Numbered from the stretch's first letter, positions 1 through 8,910 are shown. The stretch is 64,000 bases of DNA from Klenkia marina (GCF_900101025.1 NZ_FMUH01000007.1:62001-126000); one strand, 5' to 3'. The notes: generated by a model from the sequence alone, not told the origin. Translations and numbers: made by a program.

Positions 1-927
1 CAGGTCGGCGTTGCGCAGCAGCAGGTCGGCGTCCCGGCGTCCGGCCGTGCCCGTGCCGGCGATGCCGACGCTGGTGGTGACCGACACGGGCCGGCCCCCG
101 AGCTGCACGGGGAAGCGGACGGCGGCCTGCAGCCGGTGCGCGACCTCGGCGGCGTGGCTGGCCGGTCCGGGCACCAGGACGGCGAACTCGTCGCCGCCCA
201 GCCGCACCACCAGGTCGTCGCTGCGGACCCCGGCCCGCAGCCGGTCGGCCACCTCGACCAGCAGCGCGTCGCCGATGGCGTGGCCGCGGCCGTCGTTGAC
301 CGCCTTGAAGCCGTCGAGGTCCAGGAACAGCACCGACAGCGGCCCGTCGCCGCGCAGCAGCCCCACGGTGGCCTCGGCCAGCCGCCGGCGGTTGCCCAGC
401 CCGGTGAGCGGGTCGGTGCGGGCGCCGTGCTCGGCCAGCTGCCACGTGCGGTGGTGCACCAGGCAGACCAGCAGGGTGGCCGCGACCGGGAGCAGGTCGA
501 AGGGGTCGATGTCGTGGGAGCCGAAGACGACGACGGCGAAGTCGACCAGCGCGACCACCACGGCGGTGGGCACGATGACCCAGTCCTGGTAGAGGGCGCA
601 CACGGCGATGGCCAGCAGCATCCAGCTGAACGCCTCGCCCTGGCCGGTGATCGGCACCAGCACGGCCGCCCCGGCGGTCAGCGAGAGGGTGGCCAGGACG
701 GTGCGCAGCCGCGCCGGCCAGGCCGGCCGTGCGGCGAACACCGCGGGCAGCCCGGTGCCGACCAGCACGAGGGCCGCCGCACCCCGGCCGTGGCCGAGCG
801 CGCCGGTGGTCAGGGCCAGGACGACGGCCTGCCAGAGGGCACCGCGGACGATCCAGCGGTGCCGCGACTCCCACTCGGCCGCGGTCAGCGACGTGCCGCC
901 GCGCCGTCGGCCGAGCTCCCAGGTCAT
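1..927 (-). CDS. Membrane-anchored diguanylate cyclase (GGDEF), C-terminus cut by window edge
   Basis: Predicted to make cyclic di-GMP from two GTP at the inner face of the membrane. The ATG at 927 follows GGAGGC. Residues about 30-150 are hydrophobic helices with no recognised sensor domain. The GGDEF domain then begins with the DPLTGLGNRR motif and reaches an intact GGDEF active site at about residue 244 (bases 184-198). An RxxD product-inhibition site (RSDD) lies the usual five residues before it, so both activity and feedback inhibition are likely. The reading frame runs off the left edge after the VTTSVGIA strand, so only the last helices are missing. It is divergent from the next gene, and the GAF-EAL protein at 10.3-12.2 kb is the opposing enzyme type. 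Confidence 0.9.
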   Translation of the reverse strand, partial: MTWELGRRRGGTSLTAAEWESRHRWIVRGALWQAVVLALTTGALGHGRGAAALVLVGTGLPAVFAARPAWPARLRTVLATLSLTAGAAVLVPITGQGEAFSWMLLAIAVCALYQDWVIVPTAVVVALVDFAVVVFGSHDIDPFDLLPVAATLLVCLVHHRTWQLAEHGARTDPLTGLGNRRRLAEATVGLLRGDGPLSVLFLDLDGFKAVNDGRGHAIGDALLVEVADRLRAGVRSDDLVVRLGGDEFAVLVPGPASHAAEVAHRLQAAVRFPVQLGGRPVSVTTSVGIAGTGTAGRRDADLLLRNADL

Positions 928-1025
928 GCCTCCACCTCGGCAGCCCGGCGACCGGGGTCGAGCCCGACGGGTGCCGGATCACCCTTTGGGGTGCGGGCGA
1001 ACCGTCGAGCGCCCACGATCGAACG

Positions 1026-1721
1026 GTGCAGGTGACCGATCCTCAGCTCGAGCGCCACCCCGTCGACGGCGAGACCCGTGGGGTCGCCCTGTTCTGCCAC
1101 GGCGGCACCGCCGCCAGCCAGGCCCCGCCCAAGGACCGCGCGTTGTCGTTGGTGCGCATGCGGGCCTTCGAGAAGTTCGTCCGCGACGACCTCGGCGGCC
1201 GCGGGGTCGAGACGGCGCTGGTGCGCTACCGGGTGGCCGGCTGGAACGGCGAGGCCGCCGACGCCTACCAGGACGTGCGGTGGTCGATCGAGCAGCTGCG
1301 CGCCGACCTCGGCAAGGACGTGCCGGTCGTGCTGGTGGGCCACTCGATGGGCGGTCGTGCTGCGCTCAAGGCCGGCGGCGACCCGCAGGTGACCGCCGTC
1401 TGCGCGCTGGCGCCGTGGACCCCGCCCGGCGAGCCCGTCATGCAGCTGCGCGAGCAGACGGTGGCGATCCTGCACGGCTCGGGCGACCGCTGGGTGCCGG
1501 CCAAGCTCTCGGCCGACTTCGCCGTGCGGGCCCGGCGGGCCGGCGCCCGGGTGGCCCGGTTCACCGTCCCCGGCGGGCACTCGATGCTGCGGCGGGCCCA
1601 CACATGGCACGCGTTCGCCCGCGACGTCGTGCTGGCGGGCACCGGACTCGAACCGATGCGGGCCGACGTGGCGAACGCCCTCCAGCTGCCCAGCCCGGAG
1701 GGCCTCGCGGTACCGCTCTGA
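1026..1721 (+). CDS. Alpha/beta hydrolase, probable serine esterase/lipase family
   Basis: A compact alpha/beta-hydrolase fold protein of about 231 residues with no signal peptide, so probably cytoplasmic. The oxyanion segment FCHGG is at about residue 24, the nucleophile elbow GHSMGG has Ser near residue 107, a late-strand ILHGSGDRWVP supplies the acid, and GGHSM near residue 185 supplies the catalytic His. The family covers esterases, lipases and dienelactone-hydrolase-like enzymes, and nothing here narrows the substrate. The GTG at 1026 was chosen because the fold begins immediately after it; a second GTG lies two codons later. It is followed by a hairpin and then the lipid operon, so it is likely a single transcription unit. 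Confidence 0.8.
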   Translation: MQVTDPQLERHPVDGETRGVALFCHGGTAASQAPPKDRALSLVRMRAFEKFVRDDLGGRGVETALVRYRVAGWNGEAADAYQDVRWSIEQLRADLGKDVPVVLVGHSMGGRAALKAGGDPQVTAVCALAPWTPPGEPVMQLREQTVAILHGSGDRWVPAKLSADFAVRARRAGARVARFTVPGGHSMLRRAHTWHAFARDVVLAGTGLEPMRADVANALQLPSPEGLAVPL

Positions 1722-1739
1722 CTCCTCCGAGCGGTACCG
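1708..1739 (+). terminator. Hairpin after the alpha/beta hydrolase
   Basis: An 11-bp perfect inverted repeat, CGGTACCGCTC / GAGCGGTACCG, with a 10-base loop containing the hydrolase stop codon. There is no T tract, as is common for actinobacterial terminators. It could equally be an operator for the operon starting at 1770. Confidence 0.45.
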
Positions 1740-1769
1740 GGGGGCGCCCCGACTGCCGAGGAGAAGAAG

Positions 1770-3080
1770 ATGTCCGCCGTGCACAATCGACCGACCGCCG
1801 CCGTCGTGGGTTCCGGGGTCTCCGGCCTCACCGCCGCGTACCTCCTGCAGCGCACCCACGACGTCACCCTCTTCGAGACCGAGGGCCGGCTCGGCGGGCA
1901 CGCGCACACCCACGACGTCGAGACCCCCGACGACCGGGTGATCCCGATCGACACCGGCTTCATCGTGCACAACGAGCGCACCTACCCGAACCTGCTCAAG
2001 CTCTTCGCCCAGCTCGGGGTGGCCACCCAGCCCACCGAGATGAGCATGTCGATCGTCTGCGAGGGGTGCGGGCTCGAGTACGCCGGCGCCCGAGGGCTGC
2101 CCGGCGTCTTCGCCCAGCGCAAGCAGCTGGCCAACCCGGCCTACCTGCGCATGCTGGTCGAGGTGAAGAAGTTCCACCGGCAGGCCCACCGGCTGCTCGA
2201 CCTCGCCGGCGCCGACCACGAGCGCGGCGCCGGCGGCACGGGCCAGTTCGACGGCCTGACCCTCGGCGCGTTCCTGGCGCTGGGCGGCTACTCCGACTAC
2301 TTCGTGCGCCACTTCATGGTGCCGGTCGTCTCGTGCGTGTGGTCCTCGGGCACGGGCACCTCGCTGCAGTACCCCGCGCTCTACCTGTTCCGGTTCCTGG
2401 CCAACCACGGGATGCTCTCGGTCACCGGCTCGCCGCAGTGGCGCACGGTCACCGGCGGCTCCCGCGCCTACGTGGAGAAGGCCGCCAAGGGGCTGACCAG
2501 CGTGCAGACCGCCACCGGCATCCGGTCGCTCACCCGGCACGTCGACGGCGTCGAGCTCACCGACGTCGACGGCCAGCGGCACGCCGCCGACGTCGTCGTC
2601 GTGGCCACCCACCCCGACCAGGCGCTCGCGCTGCTCGGTGACCCCACGGACGACGAGCGCGACGTGCTGGGGGCCTTCTCGTACTCGCGCAACGAGACGC
2701 TGCTGCACACCGACGCCTCGATCATGCCGGTCGCCGACCAGGCCCGGGCGTCGTGGAACTACCGCATGCCCGGCTGCGCCACCGACACCTCGTCGGTGCA
2801 GGTCACCTACTGGATGAACAAGCTGCACGCGATCGACGAGCCGGTCGACTACCTGGTCTCGCTCAACGCGACCGACCGCATCGACCCGGCGACCGTGCTG
2901 CGCCGCATGGTCTACGACCACCCCGAGTACACCCCCACCTCGGTCGCCGCCCAGCGCCGGCTGCCCGAGCTGAACACCGGGCGCACCGCCTTCGCCGGCG
3001 CCTACCACGGCTGGGGCTTCCACGAGGACGGCTGCGCGTCGGGCGTGCGGGCCGCGGAGTCGTTGGGCAGCGGCTGGTGA
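1770..3080 (+). CDS. FAD-dependent amine-oxidase-type oxidoreductase of the cyclopropane fatty acid operon
   Basis: 436 residues. The N-terminus has the dinucleotide-binding motif GSGVSGLTAAYLL, followed by FETEGRLGGHAHTHDV, typical of the NAD(P)/FAD amine-oxidase-like flavoproteins found beside cfa genes. A good Shine-Dalgarno sequence (GAGGAGAAG) precedes the ATG. The stop codon overlaps the GTG of the DUF1365 gene, and that gene overlaps cfa, so the three are one translationally coupled operon. In other bacteria this trio accompanies cyclopropane or branched fatty acid modification; the exact reaction of the flavoprotein is unsettled. The C-terminal WGFHEDGCASGVRAAESLG matches the FAD-closing motif of the family. 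Confidence 0.88.
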   Translation: MSAVHNRPTAAVVGSGVSGLTAAYLLQRTHDVTLFETEGRLGGHAHTHDVETPDDRVIPIDTGFIVHNERTYPNLLKLFAQLGVATQPTEMSMSIVCEGCGLEYAGARGLPGVFAQRKQLANPAYLRMLVEVKKFHRQAHRLLDLAGADHERGAGGTGQFDGLTLGAFLALGGYSDYFVRHFMVPVVSCVWSSGTGTSLQYPALYLFRFLANHGMLSVTGSPQWRTVTGGSRAYVEKAAKGLTSVQTATGIRSLTRHVDGVELTDVDGQRHAADVVVVATHPDQALALLGDPTDDERDVLGAFSYSRNETLLHTDASIMPVADQARASWNYRMPGCATDTSSVQVTYWMNKLHAIDEPVDYLVSLNATDRIDPATVLRRMVYDHPEYTPTSVAAQRRLPELNTGRTAFAGAYHGWGFHEDGCASGVRAAESLGSGW

Positions 3081-3883
3081 GCGCGGGGTCCGTCGACTGG
3101 ACGCCGACGGCCCTGCCCGCGCTGTACGACGTGCGGGTCGGGCACACCCGGTCGCACCCGTTGCGCAACTCCTTCGAGTACGGCGGCTACCTCTGGGTGG
3201 TCGACCTCGACGACCTGCCCCGGCTCCCCCGCGGGCTGGGCTGGGCCGCCCGCTTCGACGCGGCCGACCACCTCGGTGACCCGGCGTCCTCCATCAAGGA
3301 GAACGTGGTGCGCTTCGCCGCGCTGCACGGTGTCGGCGACGTCGCCCGGGTCGTGATGATGGCCAACGCCCGCAGCGGGCCGCACGTGTTCAACCCGCTG
3401 TCGACGCACTGGTGCTACCGGGCCGACGGGTCGCTGGCCTGCATCGTCGCCGAGGTGCACAACACCTACGGCGAGCGGCACGCCTACCTGCTGCACCCCG
3501 ACGACGCCGGGCGTGCGGAGGCGGAGAAGGACTTCTACGTCTCGCCGTTCAACACCGTCGACGGCCGCTACCTCATGCGGTTCACCGGCCCCGGCGACCG
3601 GCTGCACGTGACGATGGCGCTGCAGGTCGGCGGGCGCACGCCGTTCGTGGCCACCCTGCGCGGCCGGGCTCGGCGGGCGAGCACCGCAGCCGTCGTCCGT
3701 ACGATCTCGCGCTGGCCGCTCATGAGCCTGTGGGTGGCCGTGCTCATCCGGTGGCAGGGCATCCGGTTGTGGGCGCGCAGGTTGCCGGTGGTGCCCCGCC
3801 CCCCGCACGATCCACCGGCGGGGGTCGTTGCGAACACCCCTCGCCAGCAGCACTCCTTGCAGACGATCGAGGACAGGTCATGA
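3077..3883 (+). CDS. DUF1365 family protein of the cfa operon
   Basis: 268 residues of the DUF1365 family, recognised by HTRSHPLRNSFEYGGYLWVVDLDDL near the start and FNPLSTHWCYRADG and EKDFYVSPFNTVDGRY in the middle. The biochemical role is unknown. Members sit almost always between an FAD amine-oxidase-like gene and a cyclopropane fatty acid synthase, which fits here. The GTG start shares four bases with the previous stop codon and the TGA shares four with the cfa ATG. A hydrophobic stretch near residues 215-240 suggests peripheral membrane contact. The last about 35 residues are low-complexity and poorly conserved in appearance. Confidence 0.88.
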   Translation: MSAGSVDWTPTALPALYDVRVGHTRSHPLRNSFEYGGYLWVVDLDDLPRLPRGLGWAARFDAADHLGDPASSIKENVVRFAALHGVGDVARVVMMANARSGPHVFNPLSTHWCYRADGSLACIVAEVHNTYGERHAYLLHPDDAGRAEAEKDFYVSPFNTVDGRYLMRFTGPGDRLHVTMALQVGGRTPFVATLRGRARRASTAAVVRTISRWPLMSLWVAVLIRWQGIRLWARRLPVVPRPPHDPPAGVVANTPRQQHSLQTIEDRS

Positions 3884-5172
3884 CCACGGTGCACCACAAC
3901 GCGAACCGGACCGAGGACGCGCGCTTCCCCGTGCCGCGTCCCGACGAGGCGCACTGGCCCGGCTTGGCCACCCCGCCGCGCTCTCCCCTGCGGGCCCGCG
4001 TCGCCGAGCGGCTGTTCCGGCACGCCGTGTCCACGCTCCCCGTGCGGGTCGAGCTGCCCGACGGCACGGTGCTCGGCGCCGGCGACCGGCAGTCCCCCGT
4101 GATGCGCCTCGTGCGCCCCGAGGTCGTCTTCCACCGCCTGGGCGCCGACGCCAAGATCGGGTTCGGCGAGGCGTTCATGACCGGCGACTGGACGACGGGG
4201 CCGGACACCGACCTCGCCGACCTGCTCACCCCGTTCGCCGCGCGCATGTCCTCGCTGGTGCACCCGGCCCTGCAGCGGGTGCGCCACCTGGTCGAGCGCA
4301 CCCAGCCGATGGGCGAGGAGAACACCAAGGAGAACAGCCGGCACAACATCAGCCGGCACTACGACCTGTCCAACCAGCTCTTCGAGGCCTTCCTCGACGA
4401 GACCATGAGCTACTCGTCGGCCTGGTTCGAGCCCGGCGACAGCTTCGAGGACGCCCAGCGGCGCAAGATCGACGGCGTGCTCGACCTGGCCCGGGTCGGC
4501 GAGGGCATGCACGTGCTGGAGATCGGCTCGGGCTGGGGCGGGCTCGCGATCCGGGCCGCGCAGCGCGGCGCCCGCGTGACCACGCTGACGCTGTCGACCG
4601 AGCAGCAGGCACTGGCCCGGGTGCGTGCCGCCGACGCCGGGGTCGACCACCTGGTCGACGTCCAGCTGTGCGACTACCGCGACGCCCGCGGCCAGTTCGA
4701 CGCCGTCGTGTCGGTGGAGATGATCGAGGCCGTCGGCGAGAAGTTCTGGGCCACCTACTTCACCGCGCTGGACACGCTGCTCGCACCGGGCGGTCGGGTC
4801 GGCCTGCAGTCGATCACCATGCCGCACGACCGCATGATGGCCACCCGGCGCAGCTACACCTGGATCCACAAGTACGTCTTCCCGGGCGGGATCATCCCCT
4901 CGATCCGCTCGATCGAGGACAACCTCGCCCAGCACACCGGTCTGGGCATCGTCGAGCGCCGCGACCTGGGCCCGCACTACGCGCACACGCTGCGGTTGTG
5001 GCGCGAGCGGTTCCTGGACGCCTGGCCGACGCTGACGGGGGACTTCGACGGCACGTTCCGGGCGATGTGGGAGTTCTACCTCGCCTACTGCGAGGCCGGG
5101 TTCCGCTCGGGCTACCTCGGCGTGAGCCAGCTCGGCCTGGCGCGGAACCCCTTCCCCGCCCAGCCCGCCTAG
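3880..5172 (+). CDS. cfa: Cyclopropane-fatty-acyl-phospholipid synthase
   Basis: 430 residues, the usual length. It transfers a methylene group from S-adenosylmethionine to cis double bonds of phospholipid acyl chains at the membrane. The conserved HYDLSNQLFEAFLDETMSYS block is near residue 165, the SAM-binding VLEIGSGWGG near residue 212, and VSVEMIEAVGEKFWATYF near 285. FPGGIIPS and the C-terminal FYLAYCEAGFRSGYL complete the CFA/CmaA signature. It starts at an ATG that overlaps the DUF1365 stop (ATGA). It ends in a four-base convergent overlap with aztA. Confidence 0.95.
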   Translation: MTTVHHNANRTEDARFPVPRPDEAHWPGLATPPRSPLRARVAERLFRHAVSTLPVRVELPDGTVLGAGDRQSPVMRLVRPEVVFHRLGADAKIGFGEAFMTGDWTTGPDTDLADLLTPFAARMSSLVHPALQRVRHLVERTQPMGEENTKENSRHNISRHYDLSNQLFEAFLDETMSYSSAWFEPGDSFEDAQRRKIDGVLDLARVGEGMHVLEIGSGWGGLAIRAAQRGARVTTLTLSTEQQALARVRAADAGVDHLVDVQLCDYRDARGQFDAVVSVEMIEAVGEKFWATYFTALDTLLAPGGRVGLQSITMPHDRMMATRRSYTWIHKYVFPGGIIPSIRSIEDNLAQHTGLGIVERRDLGPHYAHTLRLWRERFLDAWPTLTGDFDGTFRAMWEFYLAYCEAGFRSGYLGVSQLGLARNPFPAQPA

Positions 5173-5804
5173 CCCGCCACGCGCCCGGCCACCAGCGCGA
5201 GCACGTGGTCGGCGTGCTCGACCGCCGCCGGTTCGTGGGTGGCGTGCACGACGACGGCACCCCGCTGCGCCTCCAGGGCCAGCGCACGGAGGACGGTGGT
5301 CCGGGTGTCGGCGTCGACGCCGGCGGTCGGCTCGTCCACGAGCAGCACGTCGGCCCGCGACACCAGGCCCTGGCCGACCAGCGCGCGTTGCCGTTGCCCG
5401 CCGGAGACCGAGGACAGCGGGGCCGCCAGCAACGGGGTGAGGCCGAGCAGGGATGCGGTCCCGGCGACGAGGTCGCGGTCGCTGCGGCGCAGTCGACGCC
5501 AGGCCCCGACCCGGCGCCACGCACCCATGGCCAGGGTGTCGCCGACGGTGACCGGGAGGTCGTCGGGGACGGCACTGCGCTGGGGGACGTAGGCCACGCT
5601 GGCCCCGGCCAGGCCGGCGACCCCACCTGACGTGGGCGTCCGCACCCCGGCCAGCACGTCGAGCAGCGTCGACTTCCCGGCCCCGTTGTGGCCGACGAGC
5701 GCGGTCACCGCGGCGGGCTGCACGACCGCGCTGACCTCCGAGAGGGCGAGGGTGTCGCCTCGCCGGACGGTGAGGTGCTCGATGCGGAGCGGGGGGGCGG
5801 GCAC
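5169..5804 (-). CDS. aztA: Zinc ABC transporter ATP-binding protein AztA
   Basis: 211-residue ATPase of the metal-type ABC importer family. Walker A GHNGAGKST is at about residue 38, signature VSGGQRQR near residue 134, and Walker B VLLVDEPTAGVD follows, all intact. The C-terminus is short, so there is no regulatory domain. The GTG at 5804 lies only 49 bases from the divergent permease aztB, with a Zur-like palindrome between them. Assignment to the Azt rather than the Znu type rests on the neighbouring AztC and AztD-like genes. Manganese cannot be excluded on the ATPase alone. Confidence 0.85.
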   Translation of the reverse strand: MPAPPLRIEHLTVRRGDTLALSEVSAVVQPAAVTALVGHNGAGKSTLLDVLAGVRTPTSGGVAGLAGASVAYVPQRSAVPDDLPVTVGDTLAMGAWRRVGAWRRLRRSDRDLVAGTASLLGLTPLLAAPLSSVSGGQRQRALVGQGLVSRADVLLVDEPTAGVDADTRTTVLRALALEAQRGAVVVHATHEPAAVEHADHVLALVAGRVAG

Positions 5805-5823
5805 GACCCCACCCTAGCGGGAC

Positions 5824-5838
5824 TGGGAATCATTCCTA
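5824..5838. promoter_or_regulatory. Zur-like operator between aztA and aztB
   Basis: TGGGAATCATTCCTA is a 15-base palindrome with one mismatched pair around a central C. It resembles Fur/Zur boxes and is AT-rich against the GC-rich background. It sits 20 bases from the aztA start and 16 from the aztB start, so one bound repressor could silence both divergent promoters when zinc is plentiful. A second box of similar type lies at 8898-8910. Confidence 0.65.
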
Positions 5839-5853
5839 GTACTGTGCCCCGTC

Positions 5854-6753
5854 GTGACCTGGCTCCTCGACCCCTTCACGCTGCCGTTCATGCAGCGCGC
5901 GCTGCTCGGTGGCCTGTTGGCCGCGGTGATGTGCGCGGTGGTCGGCACCTGGGTCGTCACCCGCGGGATGGCCTTCCTGGGCGAGGCGCTGGCCCACGGG
6001 ATGCTCCCGGGCGTCGCCGTCGCCACGCTGGCCGGCTGGCCACCGGTCCTGGGCGCTGCGCTCAGCGCCGGGGTCATGGGGGTCGGGGTGACCGCCCTGT
6101 CCCGCCGCGGCCGGCTGTCCCACGACACCGGCATCGGCCTGGTCTTCGCCGGGATGCTGGCCCTGGGCGTGCTCATCGTGTCCAGGTCACGGTCCTTCGC
6201 CACCGACATCACCGCGATCCTCTTCGGCGACGTCCTGGCCATCCGCCCGGCGGACCTGGTCCTGCTGGGCTGCGCGCTGGTGGCGCTGACGGCCATCTCG
6301 GTGGCGCTGCACCGACCCTTCGTCGCACTGGCGTTCGACGTCCGCACCGCCACCACCCTGGGCTTGCGCCCCGACCTGGCCCAGCTGGCACTCGTGCTCC
6401 TGGTGGCCGGGGCGGTGGTCACGTCCTACCAGGCCCTGGGCGCACTGCTCGTCGTGGCGCTGCTGCTGGCGCCGGCCTCGGCGGCCCGGCAGTGGACCCA
6501 CCGACTGGCCCCGACCATGGCCCTGGGCGCCGTCCTCGGCGCCGTCGCCGTCCTCGCGGGGCTGCTGCTGTCCTGGCACGCCGGCACCGCGGGCGGGGCA
6601 TCGATCGCCGCCTGCTCGGTGGCCCTGACCGGCCTGTCCGTCGCGGCCCGCTCCCTCACCGACCGCTCGTCCCGAGCTCGTCCGGCCGGCCGCTCGACGA
6701 GCGCCCGGCGACCCACCCCGACTCCAGGAGGACCTCCGTGCACCACCCCCTGA
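5854..6753 (+). CDS. aztB: Zinc ABC transporter permease AztB
   Basis: 299-residue integral membrane permease of the ZnuB/MntB (ABC-3) family with about eight hydrophobic helices. The N-terminal FMQRALLGGLLAAVMCAVVG and GMAFLGEALAHGMLPG segments are diagnostic, and SYQALGALLVVALLLAPA lies in the C-terminal half. It starts at a GTG just downstream of the shared Zur-like box. The final about 35 residues are hydrophilic and Arg/Pro-rich and overlap the start of the next gene by 16 bases, so that tail may be dispensable. It is co-transcribed with the following lipoprotein and aztC. Confidence 0.88.
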   Translation: MTWLLDPFTLPFMQRALLGGLLAAVMCAVVGTWVVTRGMAFLGEALAHGMLPGVAVATLAGWPPVLGAALSAGVMGVGVTALSRRGRLSHDTGIGLVFAGMLALGVLIVSRSRSFATDITAILFGDVLAIRPADLVLLGCALVALTAISVALHRPFVALAFDVRTATTLGLRPDLAQLALVLLVAGAVVTSYQALGALLVVALLLAPASAARQWTHRLAPTMALGAVLGAVAVLAGLLLSWHAGTAGGASIAACSVALTGLSVAARSLTDRSSRARPAGRSTSARRPTPTPGGPPCTTP

Positions 6754-7967
6754 CCCGCCCCGGCCGACGCCGGGCGCTCCCCGTCCCGCTCGGCCTCCTC
6801 GCCGCGCTCACCCTCACCGCCTGCGGCGCGGACCCCGCCGACGAGCCCGCCGACGACGCGTCGGCCTCCGCGACCCCGCACGGGTACGTCGCGGGTGCGC
6901 AGGAGCTCCCCGAACCCCAGCTGCAGCTGTCCTACCTCGACGCCGAGGGCTCCGCCCACGCCCTGGACCTGCTCACCGAGGACGACACCGAGCTCGGCGA
7001 GACCGGCGCGGCCGATGCGTTCGCCAGCGACGGGCGCTTCCTGTTCGCGGTGTCCGAGGACGCCGGCGAGATGACGATCGTCGACACCGGCACCTGGACC
7101 GTCGACCACGGCGACCACACCCACTACTACCGGGCCCCGGCACAGGTGGCCGGGACCCTCGACTGGTCCGGCGAGGTGCAGGCCGCGTCCTCGGAGACGC
7201 TGACCGCGGTCTTCTCCCCCACCACCGGCACCGGGGTGCTGCTCGACCGCGCCGACCTCGGCAGCGGCCAGGTCACCGAACTGGCCCGCATCGACACCGG
7301 CCCGCACCGGGGAGCGGTCATCCCGCTCGGCAACCGGGTGGTGGTCACCGACCCCACCTCGGTGACGGCCCTGGACTCCTCGGGCGAACCCCTCCCGGGG
7401 GACGGCGTCGAGTGCATCGACCCCCGGGGCGGTCTCGCGACCCGGGTGGGGGTGGTGGTGTCCTGCGCCGACGGTGCCGTGCTGGCGACCGGGACCGACG
7501 ACGGCGTCGACTTCGAGCGCATCCCCTACCCCGCGCCCGTCGCCGACGCCGACCGCGCCGCAGCGCTGGACAACCGGCCCGGTCGACCCTCCGTGGCCGC
7601 CCCCGCCGGCACCGGCGGGGTCTGGCTGCTGGACACCCGGGCGCGGGAGTGGCAACTGCTGCCCACCGACACCCCCTGGGTGACCGCGGTGGCCGCCGAC
7701 GACGACGCCGACCGCGTCGTGGGCGTCGACACCGCCGGCCGCGTGGTCGTGCTGGAGCCTGCATCGGGGACGACGACGGCCTCGGAGCCCCTGCTGCCCG
7801 TCGACCGGCTCGACGAGGTCGACCTGCAGGTGGACCCCGACCGCGCCTACGTCAACGTGCCGGGCGCCGGTCAGCTCCTGGAGATCGACTACGCCGACGA
7901 CGTCCGGCTGGCCCGGACGTTCCCCACGGCGGTCGACCCGGCCCACCTCGCGGAGACCGGTCGATGA
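6738..7967 (+). CDS. AztD-like zinc-locus lipoprotein (beta-propeller), first paralogue
   Basis: 409 residues with a twin-arginine-like basic N-terminus, a hydrophobic stretch and a lipobox LTAC at about residue 27, so probably an outer-face lipoprotein. The rest is a string of short beta repeats (for example FASDGRFLFAVSEDAG, VDTAGRVVVLEP) expected of a beta-propeller and similar in layout to the AztD metallochaperone. It holds a His/Asp cluster, DHGDHTHYYR near residue 122, suited to binding zinc. GTG at 6738 follows GGAGGACCTCC. It overlaps aztB and its TGA overlaps the aztC ATG. It may buffer zinc or hand it to AztC; the alternative is a structural lipoprotein unrelated to metal transfer. 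Confidence 0.72.
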   Translation: MHHPLTRPGRRRALPVPLGLLAALTLTACGADPADEPADDASASATPHGYVAGAQELPEPQLQLSYLDAEGSAHALDLLTEDDTELGETGAADAFASDGRFLFAVSEDAGEMTIVDTGTWTVDHGDHTHYYRAPAQVAGTLDWSGEVQAASSETLTAVFSPTTGTGVLLDRADLGSGQVTELARIDTGPHRGAVIPLGNRVVVTDPTSVTALDSSGEPLPGDGVECIDPRGGLATRVGVVVSCADGAVLATGTDDGVDFERIPYPAPVADADRAAALDNRPGRPSVAAPAGTGGVWLLDTRAREWQLLPTDTPWVTAVAADDDADRVVGVDTAGRVVVLEPASGTTTASEPLLPVDRLDEVDLQVDPDRAYVNVPGAGQLLEIDYADDVRLARTFPTAVDPAHLAETGR

Positions 7968-8884
7968 GGCGCTGCGCACCGCGCATCGCCGGCGGTCTGG
8001 CGGCCGCCCTGCTGGGCACCGCCGCACTGGCCGGCTGCACCGCCGGCGGCGACGACCGGCCGCTGGTCGTGGTGACCACCAACATCCTGGGCGACGTGGT
8101 CACCGAGGTCGTCGGGGACCAGGCCGAGGTGGTGACGCTGATGCCCGCCGGGGCCGACCCGCACTCCTTCGAGATCTCCGCCCAGGAGGCGGCCCGGATG
8201 CGGGAGGCCGACCTGCTCGTGGCCAACGGGCTGGGACTGGAGGAGGGCGTCCTGGCCCAGGTCGAGGCGGCCCGCGCCGACGGCGTCCCGGTGCTGGAGG
8301 CCGGGGACGTCGTGGACCCCGTGGAGTGGAGCACCGAGGACGACACCGGCACCGACCCGCACTTCTGGACCGACCCCGGCCAGATGGTCGCCGTCGTCGA
8401 CGCCGTCACCGACGCCGTGGACGAGCACGTCGCCGGTGTCGACACCGCACGCCTCACCCAGGACGCCGACGCCTACCGGTCCCAGGTCGAGGACCTGGAC
8501 GCATGGATGACCGAGCAGCTGGGCTCGGTCCCCGCGGAGCGCCGCAACCTGGTGACCAACCACCACGTCTTCGGCTACCTCGCCGAGCGCTTCGGCTACA
8601 CCGTGGTCGGCGCCGTCGTCCCCAGCGGCTCGACACTGGCCTCCCCCAGCGCCCGCGACCTCGAGGAGCTGGCGACGGCGGTCCGGGACGCCGGTGTCCC
8701 GACGGTGTTTGCCGACTCCTCCCAGCCCGACCGGCTCGTGCAGGTGCTCGCCGAGCAGGCGGGCCTGGACGTCGCGGTGGTCCCGCTGTTCACGGAGTCC
8801 CTCACCCCCGCAGGCGGGGGTGCGGAGACCTACCTGCAGATGATGCGGGCCAACACCGAGGACATCGTCGAGGGACTCCGGTGA
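7964..8884 (+). CDS. aztC: Zinc-binding lipoprotein AztC
   Basis: 306-residue cluster A-I metal-binding protein. The lipobox LAGC is at about residue 23. Candidate ligands are His in PAGADPHSFE (about 67), His in TDPHFWTDP (about 133), His in TNHHVFGYLAERFG (about 195) and an Asp in FADSSQPDRL (about 247), matching the three-His-one-Asp set of zinc-binding family members. The long His-rich loop of ZnuA is absent; the corresponding region is short and acidic, which fits the AztC subgroup that receives zinc from AztD. ATGA overlap with the preceding gene places it in the same operon as aztB. Confidence 0.88.
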   Translation: MRRCAPRIAGGLAAALLGTAALAGCTAGGDDRPLVVVTTNILGDVVTEVVGDQAEVVTLMPAGADPHSFEISAQEAARMREADLLVANGLGLEEGVLAQVEAARADGVPVLEAGDVVDPVEWSTEDDTGTDPHFWTDPGQMVAVVDAVTDAVDEHVAGVDTARLTQDADAYRSQVEDLDAWMTEQLGSVPAERRNLVTNHHVFGYLAERFGYTVVGAVVPSGSTLASPSARDLEELATAVRDAGVPTVFADSSQPDRLVQVLAEQAGLDVAVVPLFTESLTPAGGGAETYLQMMRANTEDIVEGLR

Positions 8885-8897
8885 CCCGCCCCATGAG

Positions 8898-8910
8898 AAT
8901 GATTGTCATT
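8898..8910. promoter_or_regulatory. Zur-like operator upstream of aztD
   Basis: AATGATTGTCATT is a perfect 5-bp inverted repeat with a three-base centre, located 19 bases before the aztD ATG and 14 bases after the aztC stop. Its sequence is close to Zur/Fur boxes and AT-rich for this DNA. It suggests a separate zinc-repressed promoter for aztD in addition to read-through from aztBC. Confidence 0.6.

Noticed and set aside
924-3023. Long minus-strand open frame of about 700 codons opposite the hydrolase and FAD gene
   Set aside because: Its residues are His/Gly/Arg/Val-rich with no domain, typical of an antisense shadow in GC-rich DNA; the plus-strand genes have clear motifs.
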